Positions 34,780 through 44,065 of a stretch of 64,000 nucleotides of DNA are shown here, piece by piece. A model generated the notes under the pieces. It was given only the letters and a program-made list of their open reading frames with translations, did not search any database and was not told the DNA's origin. Each line of letters begins with the position of its first letter. The stretch's first letter is position 1. Source of the stretch: Cyclobacteriaceae bacterium (GTDB lineage Bacteria; Bacteroidota; Bacteroidia; Cytophagales; Cyclobacteriaceae); contig JAHBTY010000003.1 in assembly GCA_019638355.1 (NCBI GenBank), positions 583,325-647,324 of the forward strand, read 5' to 3'. The position numbers and the translations under genes are program-made.

Positions 34780-37155
34780 TTACTCGCTTCTTAAACTTTT
34801 AGTAGGGTTGGTCATGGCGGCTTTTAGTGCCTGCGTGCTTACAATCAGTACAGTCAGGAACAATGCAAACAAGCCTACGACACCATATACCCAATAGTCC
34901 ATTTCAATCCGGTAATCATATTGTTGTAAAAAACCTTGCAGGTACCACCAAGCCAATGGAGTTGCCAGCACAAAGGCTATCAATACAAGCCTTGTAAAAT
35001 CTTTGGAGATTAAAAGGACAAGATTGCTTACCGAAGCGCCCATCACTTTACGAATGCCTAATTCTTTGGTGCGTTGTTCGGCTGTAAATGCAGCTAACCC
35101 CAATAGCCCTAAACAGGTAATGGCGATAGCCAGCCCGGCAAAAATCCCAGCCACACTGCTGATCAGATTAAGGTTGGCAAATTTCCGGTTGAAAAGTTCG
35201 TCTGTAAACTGATACTCGAAAGGGTAGCTCGGATTGTGTTTTCTGAAAACCTCTTCCACGCGGGCAAGTGCCCCGGTTAAATCATTTGTTTTATTTAAGC
35301 GTATGGTAATGGTACTGCTCCAATATGGAATCAAAAACATCGAAAGCGGTTGTACTTCGGCCAGGGCATCGGCCATTACCATGTTTTGCATCACACCAAT
35401 TATTTCATACTGGCTGCCACCCCACTCTAACTTTTCACCAATGGGGTTTTCAAAACCAATCATTTTTAGTGCAGCCTCATTAATAACCACTGCTGTTGAA
35501 TCGCTGGGAAAGTCGCGCGAGAAATCCCGGCCCATAATCATTTTTACACCCATGGTTTCAGTATAATCGTATTCAGTAGCGATGGTACTAAACGCAACGC
35601 GTGTATCGCCCGGCATCCCTTGCCATTTTATTTCATTGGTGCTAAAAATAGAAGTAACCGGACTATTACTTTTACATGTAGATGCAACCGCACCGGTGCG
35701 CACAAGTTCTTCGCGTATCGTTTCAAAATTTGTTTCGAGTTCGCTATTGGTCCAAACCTGAATCAGATTTTCGCGGTTGTAACCCATGTCGCGATTTTTT
35801 ACATAGGTAATTTGTTGGTAAATAATGATCGTGCCAATAATCAATGCAATGCTGGCAGCAAATTGAACTACCACTAAAATTTTGCGTGGTAAACTTCCGC
35901 CTTTGGCTGCATTCAGCTTTCCTTTCAGCACTTCTACGGGTTTAAAGCCCGATAAATAAAATGCCGGATAACTGCCGGTAAATAATCCGACAATTAGAAT
36001 TAAAGTAATGCCTGCAAACCAGATCCAACCATTGGCATAGTTTATCGAGATGTTTTTATTTACCAATGTGTTGTAGGCGGGTAGTAGTAATTCTACAATA
36101 GCCACAGCCAGTATAAATGCAAAGGTTGTAATGGCAACTGACTCGCCCAGAAACTGAAGGATAAGTTCTTTTCTTCTGGAGCCAATACTTTTACGAATGC
36201 CAACTTCTTTGGCTCTATTTTCACTACGTGCTGTAGCGAGATTCATAAAATTAATGCACGCTATAACCAACACAAAAATGGCTATAGCTGTAAATAGTCG
36301 TACATAATCAAGTAAGCCCCCGGTATTTTTCCCTTCTTCAAAGTTTGCCTGCAACCGCCACTTACTCATAGGGTGTAAAAACAATTTGGCTGTTGGCGAT
36401 TTTGGATTATTTTCTTTTATAACATCTTTAATGGCTTCATTCGTTTCTGCTTCGGTGGCTCCATCGCGCAGCTGTACGTACATTTGAAACGAGTTGTTAT
36501 CCCAATTGTCTTTCGATCGCTTTACCCAGGGTTGAGTAGCTTCGTAAAATGAAAATGGCAACAGGTAGTCGAACCGGAAGGCAGAGTTTTTAGGAACATC
36601 TGCAATTACACCAGTAACTTTTTGGTCGCGATCATTATCTACCCGAATTATTTTTCCGATCGGATCGTCATCACCAAAAAATGCTTTGGCAGTAGATTTG
36701 GTTATAACGATTGAAGATGGATCGTTGAGGGCACTGTTTTGATCGCCATGGAGGAGCGGAAAAGTGAACATCTTTAAAAAGTCTTCCGACACACACCTGC
36801 CAAACTTGTTGAGGCGATTTTCTCCCACTTGCAACATGTTGCCTTCGCCCCAGTTGGTAATGCAGATGTATTCTATCTGGCTTGCCTTTGCCGCCAGTAC
36901 TTCCTTCATGGGGTAGGGCATTGCCTGGCCGGTGCCGATGTGCTCCATGTTCCACTCGGCACTTTGATAAAGCTGGTAAATCTTATTGTAGTTGGTTTGA
37001 AACTTATCGAACGAATATTCATCGGCAATCCATAAAAAAATCAGGATGGATGATGCTAATCCTACGGCTAACCCGCCAATGTTGATGATGGAATAGCCAC
37101 TGTTTTTTAAGAGGCTTCGGAGGGCTATTTTAAGGTAGTTGCGGAACATAGGCAT
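34780..37155 (-). CDS. FtsX/MacB-like ABC transporter permease (copy 1, first gene of the array)
   Basis: The 791-residue protein opens MPMFRNYLKIALRSLLKNSG with helix SIINIGGLAVGLASSILIFL. It has the ARSENRAKEVGIRKSIGS and EQRTKELGIRKVMGAS motifs and the NPTKSLRSE tail. The gene is closest to the copy at 27449, so the outermost genes of the array are sister copies flanking two more divergent ones. Met1 and Met3 are both plausible starts. The 175-base region upstream, to the zinc-ribbon gene, should hold the promoter of the array; I could not find a convincing -7 element in it. Confidence 0.9.
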   Translation of the reverse strand: MPMFRNYLKIALRSLLKNSGYSIINIGGLAVGLASSILIFLWIADEYSFDKFQTNYNKIYQLYQSAEWNMEHIGTGQAMPYPMKEVLAAKASQIEYICITNWGEGNMLQVGENRLNKFGRCVSEDFLKMFTFPLLHGDQNSALNDPSSIVITKSTAKAFFGDDDPIGKIIRVDNDRDQKVTGVIADVPKNSAFRFDYLLPFSFYEATQPWVKRSKDNWDNNSFQMYVQLRDGATEAETNEAIKDVIKENNPKSPTAKLFLHPMSKWRLQANFEEGKNTGGLLDYVRLFTAIAIFVLVIACINFMNLATARSENRAKEVGIRKSIGSRRKELILQFLGESVAITTFAFILAVAIVELLLPAYNTLVNKNISINYANGWIWFAGITLILIVGLFTGSYPAFYLSGFKPVEVLKGKLNAAKGGSLPRKILVVVQFAASIALIIGTIIIYQQITYVKNRDMGYNRENLIQVWTNSELETNFETIREELVRTGAVASTCKSNSPVTSIFSTNEIKWQGMPGDTRVAFSTIATEYDYTETMGVKMIMGRDFSRDFPSDSTAVVINEAALKMIGFENPIGEKLEWGGSQYEIIGVMQNMVMADALAEVQPLSMFLIPYWSSTITIRLNKTNDLTGALARVEEVFRKHNPSYPFEYQFTDELFNRKFANLNLISSVAGIFAGLAIAITCLGLLGLAAFTAEQRTKELGIRKVMGASVSNLVLLISKDFTRLVLIAFVLATPLAWWYLQGFLQQYDYRIEMDYWVYGVVGLFALFLTVLIVSTQALKAAMTNPTKSLRSE

Positions 37156-37330
37156 AGGAATTTTGCCGGTGCCTATTCTAATTCAGTGCCAGTTAAAAAA
37201 GTAGTTTTTTAGTTTAATTTAAGCTATTAGGCAGCGGTATTCGCTCAATTACGAACGTACCCGTCCGTATGCGGTCATCTTTTAAATACTTTCCTGTGTT
37301 AATTTCAAAATGAAATTTCCACGTTTTTAC

Positions 37331-38452
37331 TTAGCCCTGCCCAAACAAGAAGTAAAGTGTTGCCAACGCAGCAATGCCACCTAAAATGGCCAGTACAATT
37401 TTGGTTGTACTGTACGGTCGCTGTCCTTGAACTTCGCCAGTGCGTGCATTAATGATAAATTGGTAAACTTTATTATTATAACGATAGGCACTTACCCACA
37501 CCGGCAATAAAATGTGTTTAAAAGTTGGATTACGGTAGGTGGTGCTAACAGCATGAATCATTTGCCTGTCGCCACCAATATCCCTGCGAATAGTTGATTC
37601 AATCTCCGGTTCCATACGGCCTTTGGCTCCCTGGTAGGCTGTGCGTAAATCTACAGCAAACGTTTCGGTACGAAAGCCACTTAAATACTTATCGTTGTAT
37701 TCGGTTAAGTTTTTAAGATCCCACGGCTCGAGCGAACGTAAAATTTTCTTATCGAATGAGCCACTGGCTTCAATTAATAAATCATCGAACACATTGCGCA
37801 CATTACCGGATGCTGAATACCAGCGCGTTTTTGTTACCTGCCTTTGCTTGGTAACGGTTTGTCCATTTTCGGTGGTTGTGTAGCTTTCGGTTACCTGATA
37901 ATCTTCACCACGTTGCCCACTGTAGCGGCTTTCGGTGTGGCAATCAAACGTCCAATAGGGAATGTAAACCCCATTCATGTTTCGGGGTGCATCGGCATAT
38001 TTAGCCAGGTCGCCAGGTGCAAACCAAAGTCGGGCTATCCAATTTTTAAATGCCTGAATTGCTTTTGGAAGGTCAATACCAAAAGGCAATACATATTCAG
38101 GGCGATGCATGGACGATGTACTTGCACTCTTTATCACCAGTGGCGATCCGCAAAATGCGCACTTATCTGATACCGTTTTGGGTTCGAATGTATTGACGCC
38201 ATGGCAACCATCGCACTTTACGGTTACTACCTCAATCTTTTCATCATCCTCAACTTCGCGGGCAAGAAAATCCTCTAAACTGTTCTCGCGCACCTCCGTG
38301 CTTGTTGCATGGGGTTGCGCAATTTCATTTTTGGTTCCGCAATATTCGCAGGTTAAATGGTTAGTACCCGGTTGAAATTTTAAGAGTGCACCACATTCCT
38401 TGCAGGCTAATTCCAGGTTGATGGATTTGGTTTTCTCTGTAAAGTCGGACAT
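37331..38452 (-). CDS. Double zinc-ribbon membrane-anchored protein
   Basis: The 373-residue protein has two four-Cys zinc ribbons: Cys17/Cys20/Cys35/Cys38 (ACKECGALL, then CEYCGTKN) and Cys80/Cys83/Cys98/Cys101 (KCDGCHGVN, then KCAFCGSP). A central beta-rich region follows with VYIPYWTFDCHTESRYSGQRG, then a Tyr-rich domain (KHILLPVWVSAYRYNNKVYQ), and one C-terminal membrane helix (residues 350-369). Proteins of this type are sometimes misannotated as primosomal helicase-like because of the ribbon. The next gene upstream on the same strand encodes an SPFH-GYF protein that also often pairs with zinc ribbons, so a shared membrane-associated complex is an inference. Confidence 0.8.
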   Translation of the reverse strand: MSDFTEKTKSINLELACKECGALLKFQPGTNHLTCEYCGTKNEIAQPHATSTEVRENSLEDFLAREVEDDEKIEVVTVKCDGCHGVNTFEPKTVSDKCAFCGSPLVIKSASTSSMHRPEYVLPFGIDLPKAIQAFKNWIARLWFAPGDLAKYADAPRNMNGVYIPYWTFDCHTESRYSGQRGEDYQVTESYTTTENGQTVTKQRQVTKTRWYSASGNVRNVFDDLLIEASGSFDKKILRSLEPWDLKNLTEYNDKYLSGFRTETFAVDLRTAYQGAKGRMEPEIESTIRRDIGGDRQMIHAVSTTYRNPTFKHILLPVWVSAYRYNNKVYQFIINARTGEVQGQRPYSTTKIVLAILGGIAALATLYFLFGQG

Positions 38453-38531
38453 GGGTAATTACTTGAATGTGGGATGGTAAGCAAGAATTGAAAATCCGGG
38501 CCTAATGTTTAATGAAATGCTGGGTATAAAA

Positions 38532-39647
38532 TTATTTGGGGATTGGAGGTGGCGTTGCATCAAACAAGCTGCTGAGTTCCTGTACTTCGCCTGCCTTTAA
38601 CCAATTGCTCATCCCTTGTTTCCAAACTAATGTTTCGCGGTTGAACGATCCGGCTGCCACCATTTGCTGCAGCGATGGTAACGTGAATGGTCCTTGCTGC
38701 TGCCCGTTTATCGCTACAAAATAAGATACAGGCCCTGGTATTGGCGGTGGTGTATTGTTATTGGATGTGTTGTTTTGTTGATTTTGATTTTGCTGTTGGT
38801 TAAGCATTTGTGCCATTTGCTGCGCCATGGTTATACCCATGCCCATTTCGAGGCCGGGGTTTGAACCACCCGGATTTTTAGCTGCTGCTTCAATGGCGTT
38901 GGCTGCCTGAAATTGTGCGTACTGATTCAGGTTACCTAAAATGCCCATGCTGCTGCGCTTATCCAAAGCAGCTTCTACTTCAGGCGGTAACGAAACGTTT
39001 TCAACTAAAAATTTGGTAACCGATAATCCATACTCACCAAATTCAGGATTAATTTTTCCGGTAATAAAGGCCGATAGTTCATCGTAGTTAGCGGCTAAAT
39101 CCAATGCCGGAATTTTACTTTCTCCAATGGCATCCGTAAACCGTGTAATAATAAGGTTGCGCAATTGCTCGGTTACTTCATCGGTAGTAAAGTGCGCTTG
39201 TGTGCCGGTAATTTCACGAATAAACTGTGCGGCATCAATTACTTTAATGGCGTAAGTTCCAAAAGCCCGCAACCGAATGGGGCCAAACTCCGCATCGCGA
39301 AGCATAATCGGGTTTTTGGTGCCCCACTTGTTATCAGTAAAATTTTTCGTGTTAACAAAAAAGATGTCAACCTTAAATGGGCTGTTGAATCCGTATTTCC
39401 ATCCCATCAGGGTAGTGAGAATGGGCATGTTTTGAGTGGTGAGTTGGTAGCGCCCTGGTTGAAAAACATCGGCAATTTTTCCTTCGTTTACGAAAACGGC
39501 TACCTGGCTTTCGCGCACGGTTAGTTGCGCACCGTTTTTTATTTCGTTTTGATGGCGCGGAAATTTCCATACCATGGTATTGTTGGTATCGTCCGTCCAT
39601 TCAATAATATCAATAAGTTCATTCTTTATTCTGTCCCATAAGCCCAT
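38532..39647 (-). CDS. SPFH-domain protein with C-terminal GYF_2 domain (YdjI/virion-core-like)
   Basis: The product is about 371 residues from MGLWDRIKNELIDIIEWTDD, the conserved start of this family. The open frame extends to 39740, but the added 31 residues are basic and unlike relatives. The SPFH core spans roughly residues 25-240 (RESQVAVFVNEGKIADVFQP; GPIRLRAFGTYAIKV; YGLSVTKFLVENVSLPPEVE). A Gln/Asn linker follows, then a GYF_2 domain at the C-terminus (YFVAINGQQQGPFTLPSLQQ, then ETLVWKQGMSNW). No membrane helix is present, so it probably oligomerises on a membrane or phage-like scaffold. It lies 79 bases from the zinc-ribbon gene and likely forms a unit with it. Confidence 0.85.
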   Translation of the reverse strand: MGLWDRIKNELIDIIEWTDDTNNTMVWKFPRHQNEIKNGAQLTVRESQVAVFVNEGKIADVFQPGRYQLTTQNMPILTTLMGWKYGFNSPFKVDIFFVNTKNFTDNKWGTKNPIMLRDAEFGPIRLRAFGTYAIKVIDAAQFIREITGTQAHFTTDEVTEQLRNLIITRFTDAIGESKIPALDLAANYDELSAFITGKINPEFGEYGLSVTKFLVENVSLPPEVEAALDKRSSMGILGNLNQYAQFQAANAIEAAAKNPGGSNPGLEMGMGITMAQQMAQMLNQQQNQNQQNNTSNNNTPPPIPGPVSYFVAINGQQQGPFTLPSLQQMVAAGSFNRETLVWKQGMSNWLKAGEVQELSSLFDATPPPIPK

Positions 39648-39750
39648 AACAAAGCAGTTTAGTGTAGTTGGAAAATTAGGTAATTGCAGGGGCAGGCGCA
39701 ACTGGTGCGTTTTAAAAAGACGCAACCGGGCTACACGCAATTAAATTCAA

Positions 39751-41751
39751 TTAACTATGGCCGTGGTAGCGTAGTTCTTTTTCGCGCTCGCTGTCTTCTT
39801 TTTCGCGTTTAATGCGCACTTTGGCAGGCGGGCCAACCATAATCGGAACCCGCTCAACTTCTACATTGGCTAATTCAAGGCCATACATTTCTTCGGTGGC
39901 CAGGCTGTACTTTTTAATAAAGCGGTAACCCTGAATAATCAGGTTATCGAAAGTAGAAATTTCGCTATCAACCGAGGCTAATGAATGTAAGATGATGAAC
40001 TTGAAATCGGCTGGCATACTGTGGCGTTGCAACGAATCGTAATGACTGATCAAATCAATTTCGGCCGACTCAGCCATGTCGTGCAGTACTTTGTTGAAAA
40101 TCAGATTTACCCGATGGTCGGATTTAAATCCGAGTTTTATCCGAACGAAGAAACATTTTTTGGGAATGATGGTATCAACCGAATACTTGGAGGTGTAGGG
40201 GCTGTCCACCGTATCAACATGCACAAACCAATATACATCGGCACGTTTGGGGCGTTTTTTAAAGATAGAGTAAACGATATTAGAGTCGATGTACCGTTTG
40301 CTGTTGGCCACGGCCATATATACCAGGTTGGTTGCTTCTTTGGGCACCGAGGTGTCGGCTTGTAAATCCTGAATCAGGGGTATGTAATGTTTCAGGTCAA
40401 CAAACTCGGTATGCCGGTCGCGCAGGATGCGCGCCCGCAACAGGATGTACATCATTAAAAAGAAAATAAATGCAATGGAGAATGAAAACCATCCGCCATG
40501 CGAAAACTTACTTAGGTTTGAAATCAGGAAGGCACCTTCTATGGAGAAAAAGGCAAAGGCCATAACAGAAGAGCGAATGGTGGATTTTTTAGAAGTGGTG
40601 AAGTAATACACCAGCAGCGAGGTGGTCATCAGCATATCGAAGGTAATAGCCAAACCATACGCACCCTCCATAGCACTTGATTCTTTGAAATACAAAACCA
40701 CGATAATGCAGCCGAACATTAGTATCCAGTTAATGGCGGGAATGTAAATCTGACCTTTTACGGTGCTTGGGTAGCGCACACGTGTGGCAGGCCATAGCTT
40801 TAGTTTCATGGCTTCATTCACCAATGTGAATGTACCCGATATTAAGGCCTGGCTAGCAATTATGGTTGCAAAGGTTGCCAGTATTACGCCTACAAAGAGT
40901 ATCGATTGTGGCATTATTTCAAAGAAGGGGATGGCCTCATCCAGTGTTGTTCCTTCGCGGGCAAGCAACCACGCACCTTGCCCAAAGTAACTGAGCAATA
41001 AACAAACTTTAACAAACACCCAGCCGATGCGAATATTGGATTTGCCGCAGTGCCCCAGATCGGAATACATGGCTTCGGCCCCAGTGGTGCATAAAAACAC
41101 TGCACCCAATATCCAAAACCCGCCCGGGTATTTTACCAATAACTCGTAGGCATAAACGGGATTTAGTGCGCGCAACACTTCAACATTGCCGGCTAATTGA
41201 TAGAGGCCAATAGCCCCAATAAACAAAAACCAGATTAGCATTACCGGCCCAAATGTTTTGCCTACTACACTGCTGCCAAATTGCTGAAATAAAAACAGCG
41301 CCAGTAAAATGGCGATAACGATAGTAAGTATGGTTTGTTGCGAAATTTCAGGGTTAAGTGATCGTAAACCTTCAATGGCTGAGGTTACACTAATGGCGGG
41401 GGTAATAAAACCATCGGCAATTAAGGTGCAACATCCTATTATGGCCGGAAAAATTACCCAATTGGCTTTATACCTGCGCACTAATGCATATAGCGCAAAA
41501 ATTCCACCTTCGCCTTTGTTATCGGCATTTAATGCGAGGTAAACATATTTAAGGGTAGTGATTAAGGTTAGCGTCCAAAACACACACGATAAGCCACCGA
41601 AAATTAAATCGCGGGTAATTATGTGCTCGCCTACAATAAAGCGCAGTGTGTAGATGGGTGAGGTGCCAATGTCGCCATAAATAATTCCCATGGCTACCAA
41701 CACACCCGCAGCCGAAGCCTTTTGCAGTTTGGAATTTTTTAAATCCATCAA
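39751..41751 (-). CDS. kup: Low-affinity K+ uptake permease, KUP family
   Basis: The 666-residue protein has the Kup signature near its N-terminus (MGIIYGDIGTSPIYTLRFIV) and about 12 membrane helices up to residue 440 (for example SALISGTFTLVNEAMKLKLW). A hydrophilic cytoplasmic tail follows, ending with KREKEDSEREKELRYHG. It imports K+ with H+ across the inner membrane. The start overlaps the stop of the type II NADH dehydrogenase gene by 4 bases, so the two are translationally coupled: respiration-linked proton motive force and K+ uptake in one operon. Confidence 0.96.
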   Translation of the reverse strand: MMDLKNSKLQKASAAGVLVAMGIIYGDIGTSPIYTLRFIVGEHIITRDLIFGGLSCVFWTLTLITTLKYVYLALNADNKGEGGIFALYALVRRYKANWVIFPAIIGCCTLIADGFITPAISVTSAIEGLRSLNPEISQQTILTIVIAILLALFLFQQFGSSVVGKTFGPVMLIWFLFIGAIGLYQLAGNVEVLRALNPVYAYELLVKYPGGFWILGAVFLCTTGAEAMYSDLGHCGKSNIRIGWVFVKVCLLLSYFGQGAWLLAREGTTLDEAIPFFEIMPQSILFVGVILATFATIIASQALISGTFTLVNEAMKLKLWPATRVRYPSTVKGQIYIPAINWILMFGCIIVVLYFKESSAMEGAYGLAITFDMLMTTSLLVYYFTTSKKSTIRSSVMAFAFFSIEGAFLISNLSKFSHGGWFSFSIAFIFFLMMYILLRARILRDRHTEFVDLKHYIPLIQDLQADTSVPKEATNLVYMAVANSKRYIDSNIVYSIFKKRPKRADVYWFVHVDTVDSPYTSKYSVDTIIPKKCFFVRIKLGFKSDHRVNLIFNKVLHDMAESAEIDLISHYDSLQRHSMPADFKFIILHSLASVDSEISTFDNLIIQGYRFIKKYSLATEEMYGLELANVEVERVPIMVGPPAKVRIKREKEDSEREKELRYHGHS

Positions 41752-43079
41752 ACAGCTTGTTTGTTCAGTTCGTCCTGATTTATTTTTTCTTCGTTGCGTC
41801 CAATAATCAGGCGATTGCTACGATCGTATGAGAAATAATTCCACATCCAACTAAAAAAAGTAAATACTTTATTCCGAAACCCTACAATCGACATCAGGTG
41901 AACAAACATCCACACATACCAGGCAAACATTCCCTGAAAGCGGATGCCCCGCAAGTCCACAACAGCTTTGTTTCGGCCAATGGTTGCCATCGAACCTTTA
42001 TCGAAATAAGAAAAAGGTTTCAGTTCTTTTTTATGGATGAGGTTGCTGATGTTTTTTGCAACCAGTTTACCTTGCTGTTGTGCAGGTGGGGCCATCATGG
42101 GGTGGCCTTTTGGAAATTTTTCATCGCCTTCCATTAATGCAACATCGCCAATAGCAAAAATATTTTCAAAGCCTTTTACACGGTTAAAGGCATCTACCAG
42201 TATTCGGTTACCACGACCAATGGCCGCTTCACCAATGCCTTCAATCGGGTTGCCTTTTACGCCAGCAGCCCAAATAAGGGAGCGGGATATTAATCGCTCG
42301 CCCGAGCTCAACATAATTTCATACCCGTCATACGATTTAACTGCGGCATTCAAGTGAACTTTTACTCCCATTTCAGTTAAAAACTGATACGCCTTTTCAC
42401 TGGCCTGGGTACTCATGCCGTTTAACAAACGGGGCGAAGCCTCAACCAAATGAATATCCATCTGGCGCATGTCTAACTCTTTGTAATCCTTGGGAAAAAC
42501 GTTTTTCTTTAATTCAGTTAGTGCTCCGGCTAATTCCACTCCTGTTGGCCCCCCACCTACAATCACAAAATCCATCAGGCTATTCATTACCTCTACATCT
42601 TCCGTTAACAATGCATATTCCAGTTGGCGAATGATCTTGTTGCGTAGCTTGGTGGCATCTACAATGTTTTTCATTGACGAAGCGTTGTTGGCCACTTCAT
42701 CCATACCGTAAAAATTGGTAACAGCACCGGTAGCAATTACCAGGTAGTCGTACTTTACACCACCAATGGAAGTTTCGATGTAGTTATCTTCGGGGCGGAT
42801 TCGTTTTACTTCTCCCAGCCTGAAATAAAAATCTTGCTGGTTACCGAACAACTTTCGGAATGGTGCAACAATGGAATTGGTTTCTAACCCCGATGTGGCC
42901 ACCTGGTAAAGCAAGGGTTGAAATGTGTGGTGGTTATACTTATCGAACAGTACTACCTGGGCCTTTAAGCCTCGTAGTCCTTTTATTACTTCTAACCCTC
43001 CAAACCCCCCACCAATTACGATTATCCGAGGTTTGCCCAGGTCTGCAATGCGCGTGCGCGTGGTTATTAATTTGGGCAT
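41748..43079 (-). CDS. ndh: Type II NADH dehydrogenase (NADH:quinone oxidoreductase)
   Basis: The 443-residue flavoprotein has the FAD-binding Rossmann motif near the N-terminus (IIVIGGGFGGLEVIKGLRGL), the family motif FQPLLYQVATSGLE, a second NADH-binding GxGxxG (FVIVGGGPTGVELAGALTEL) and the FAD-binding FAIGDVALMEGDEKFPKGHP. The C-terminal membrane-anchoring region is FAWYVWMFVHLMSIVGFRNK. It oxidises NADH and reduces menaquinone without pumping protons. It is the first gene of an operon with kup. A TAAATTGCAGCG element lies 25 bases before the ATG. Confidence 0.95.
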   Translation of the reverse strand: MPKLITTRTRIADLGKPRIIVIGGGFGGLEVIKGLRGLKAQVVLFDKYNHHTFQPLLYQVATSGLETNSIVAPFRKLFGNQQDFYFRLGEVKRIRPEDNYIETSIGGVKYDYLVIATGAVTNFYGMDEVANNASSMKNIVDATKLRNKIIRQLEYALLTEDVEVMNSLMDFVIVGGGPTGVELAGALTELKKNVFPKDYKELDMRQMDIHLVEASPRLLNGMSTQASEKAYQFLTEMGVKVHLNAAVKSYDGYEIMLSSGERLISRSLIWAAGVKGNPIEGIGEAAIGRGNRILVDAFNRVKGFENIFAIGDVALMEGDEKFPKGHPMMAPPAQQQGKLVAKNISNLIHKKELKPFSYFDKGSMATIGRNKAVVDLRGIRFQGMFAWYVWMFVHLMSIVGFRNKVFTFFSWMWNYFSYDRSNRLIIGRNEEKINQDELNKQAV

Positions 43080-43104
43080 TTACAGAGATTTCTGGCTCTA
43101 AAAG

Positions 43105-43116
43105 CGCTGCAATTTA
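43105..43116 (-). promoter_or_regulatory. Putative -7 promoter element of ndh-kup
   Basis: The minus strand reads TAAATTGCAGCG. The TTGCAGCG part is shared exactly with elements before gldA and the polyprenyl synthase gene. Confidence 0.4.
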
Positions 43117-43188
43117 CAGGTTGTCGAAGTAATTAAAGCGCAATGAAAAAAAAAATTGTTCTTAACGACTTAACCCATTTAAACCCTT

Positions 43189-43196
43189 TAATTTTG
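43189..43196 (+). promoter_or_regulatory. Putative -7 element of the coiled-coil lipoprotein gene
   Basis: TAATTTTG matches the TAnnTTTG consensus 24 bases before the ATG at 43221. No -33 TTTG was found at normal spacing. Confidence 0.4.
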
Positions 43197-43220
43197 AATT
43201 AACTTAAACTAACAACCGTT

Positions 43221-43964
43221 ATGGTAAAAAAACTTGTATTGGTGCTGGCTGTAGCTGCCACTATGATGAGCTGCGGCAACGAAGCCGAAAAACTAAGAAC
43301 CCAGGTTGACTCATTGAAGAACGAACTTCAAACCAGTCAGAAATTTGCGCAAACATTGCAGGAAGTAACCGTATTGATGGACTCCATTGATGCTAACCGC
43401 TCCAAACTTAAATTGAACATGGTGGAGGGAACAACCTACGATGATTATACATCGCGCATGAAAGACATCAACAACTATGTAAAGGATACCCAGAATAAAA
43501 TTGAAGACCTTGAAAAATCGCTAAAAAAATCGAAAGGCAATACCAATGCGCTAAACGCTACCATTAAAAAGTTGAAGGCCGATCTGGAAGAACGCAATAA
43601 GGAGATAGCACAACTCAATGAGCATGTAGCACAATTGCGTAACGAAAATCAAAATTTGATAACCACGGTTGGTTTACAGGAAGCCGAACTGGCGGATAAG
43701 GAAGCGTTGATAGTTGCCAAACAACAAGAACTTGCGTTGATTGAAGCCCGCATTCAGGAACTAATGATTTCCAGTAAGGTAAGCGAGGCCGATTCTTATT
43801 TTGCCCGTGCTCAAGCGGTAGAAGAAGCGGCTAACCGCACTAAGTTGGCGCCCAAAAAGAAAAAAGAAACATTGAAAGAAGCCGTTGAATTATACAAGAA
43901 GGCGCTTTCGTTGGGTAAGCAAGAAGCACAGGCACGTATTACCGAATTGGAGAAGAAAATCTAA
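43221..43964 (+). CDS. Coiled-coil lipoprotein
   Basis: The 247-residue product has a lipobox-type signal (MVKKLVLVLAVAATMMSC, Cys18). It is followed by almost continuous heptad coiled coil between residues 22 and 180 (EKLRTQVDSLKNELQTSQ; LKADLEERNKEIAQLNEHVA; NENQNLITTVGLQEAELADK). The C-terminal 60 residues form a TPR-like helical hairpin (SYFARAQAVEEAANRTKLAP, then VELYKKALSLGKQEA). It is probably anchored to the inner leaflet of the outer membrane; a structural or tethering role is an inference. A strong hairpin terminator follows. Confidence 0.82.
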   Translation: MVKKLVLVLAVAATMMSCGNEAEKLRTQVDSLKNELQTSQKFAQTLQEVTVLMDSIDANRSKLKLNMVEGTTYDDYTSRMKDINNYVKDTQNKIEDLEKSLKKSKGNTNALNATIKKLKADLEERNKEIAQLNEHVAQLRNENQNLITTVGLQEAELADKEALIVAKQQELALIEARIQELMISSKVSEADSYFARAQAVEEAANRTKLAPKKKKETLKEAVELYKKALSLGKQEAQARITELEKKI

Positions 43965-43988
43965 TACTTGTACTCGTAAAATATTTTT

Positions 43989-44013
43989 AAAAGGCCACCG
44001 CGGGTGGCCTTTT
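43989..44013. terminator. Bidirectional intrinsic terminator
   Basis: An 11-base perfect stem (AAAAGGCCACC with GGTGGCCTTTT) and 3-base loop separates the coiled-coil lipoprotein gene from the convergent exported-protein gene at 44066. The A-tract and T-tract at the two ends let it work in both directions. Confidence 0.85.
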
Positions 44014-44065
44014 GCTTTAGCAGTTAAAAAATGGTTTTGAATTTTTATACTACTATTACTACTAC

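Noticed and set aside
38532-39740. Longer SPFH-GYF frame starting at 39740
   Set aside because: The family start MGLWDRIKNE lies at 39647 and the extra residues look non-coding.
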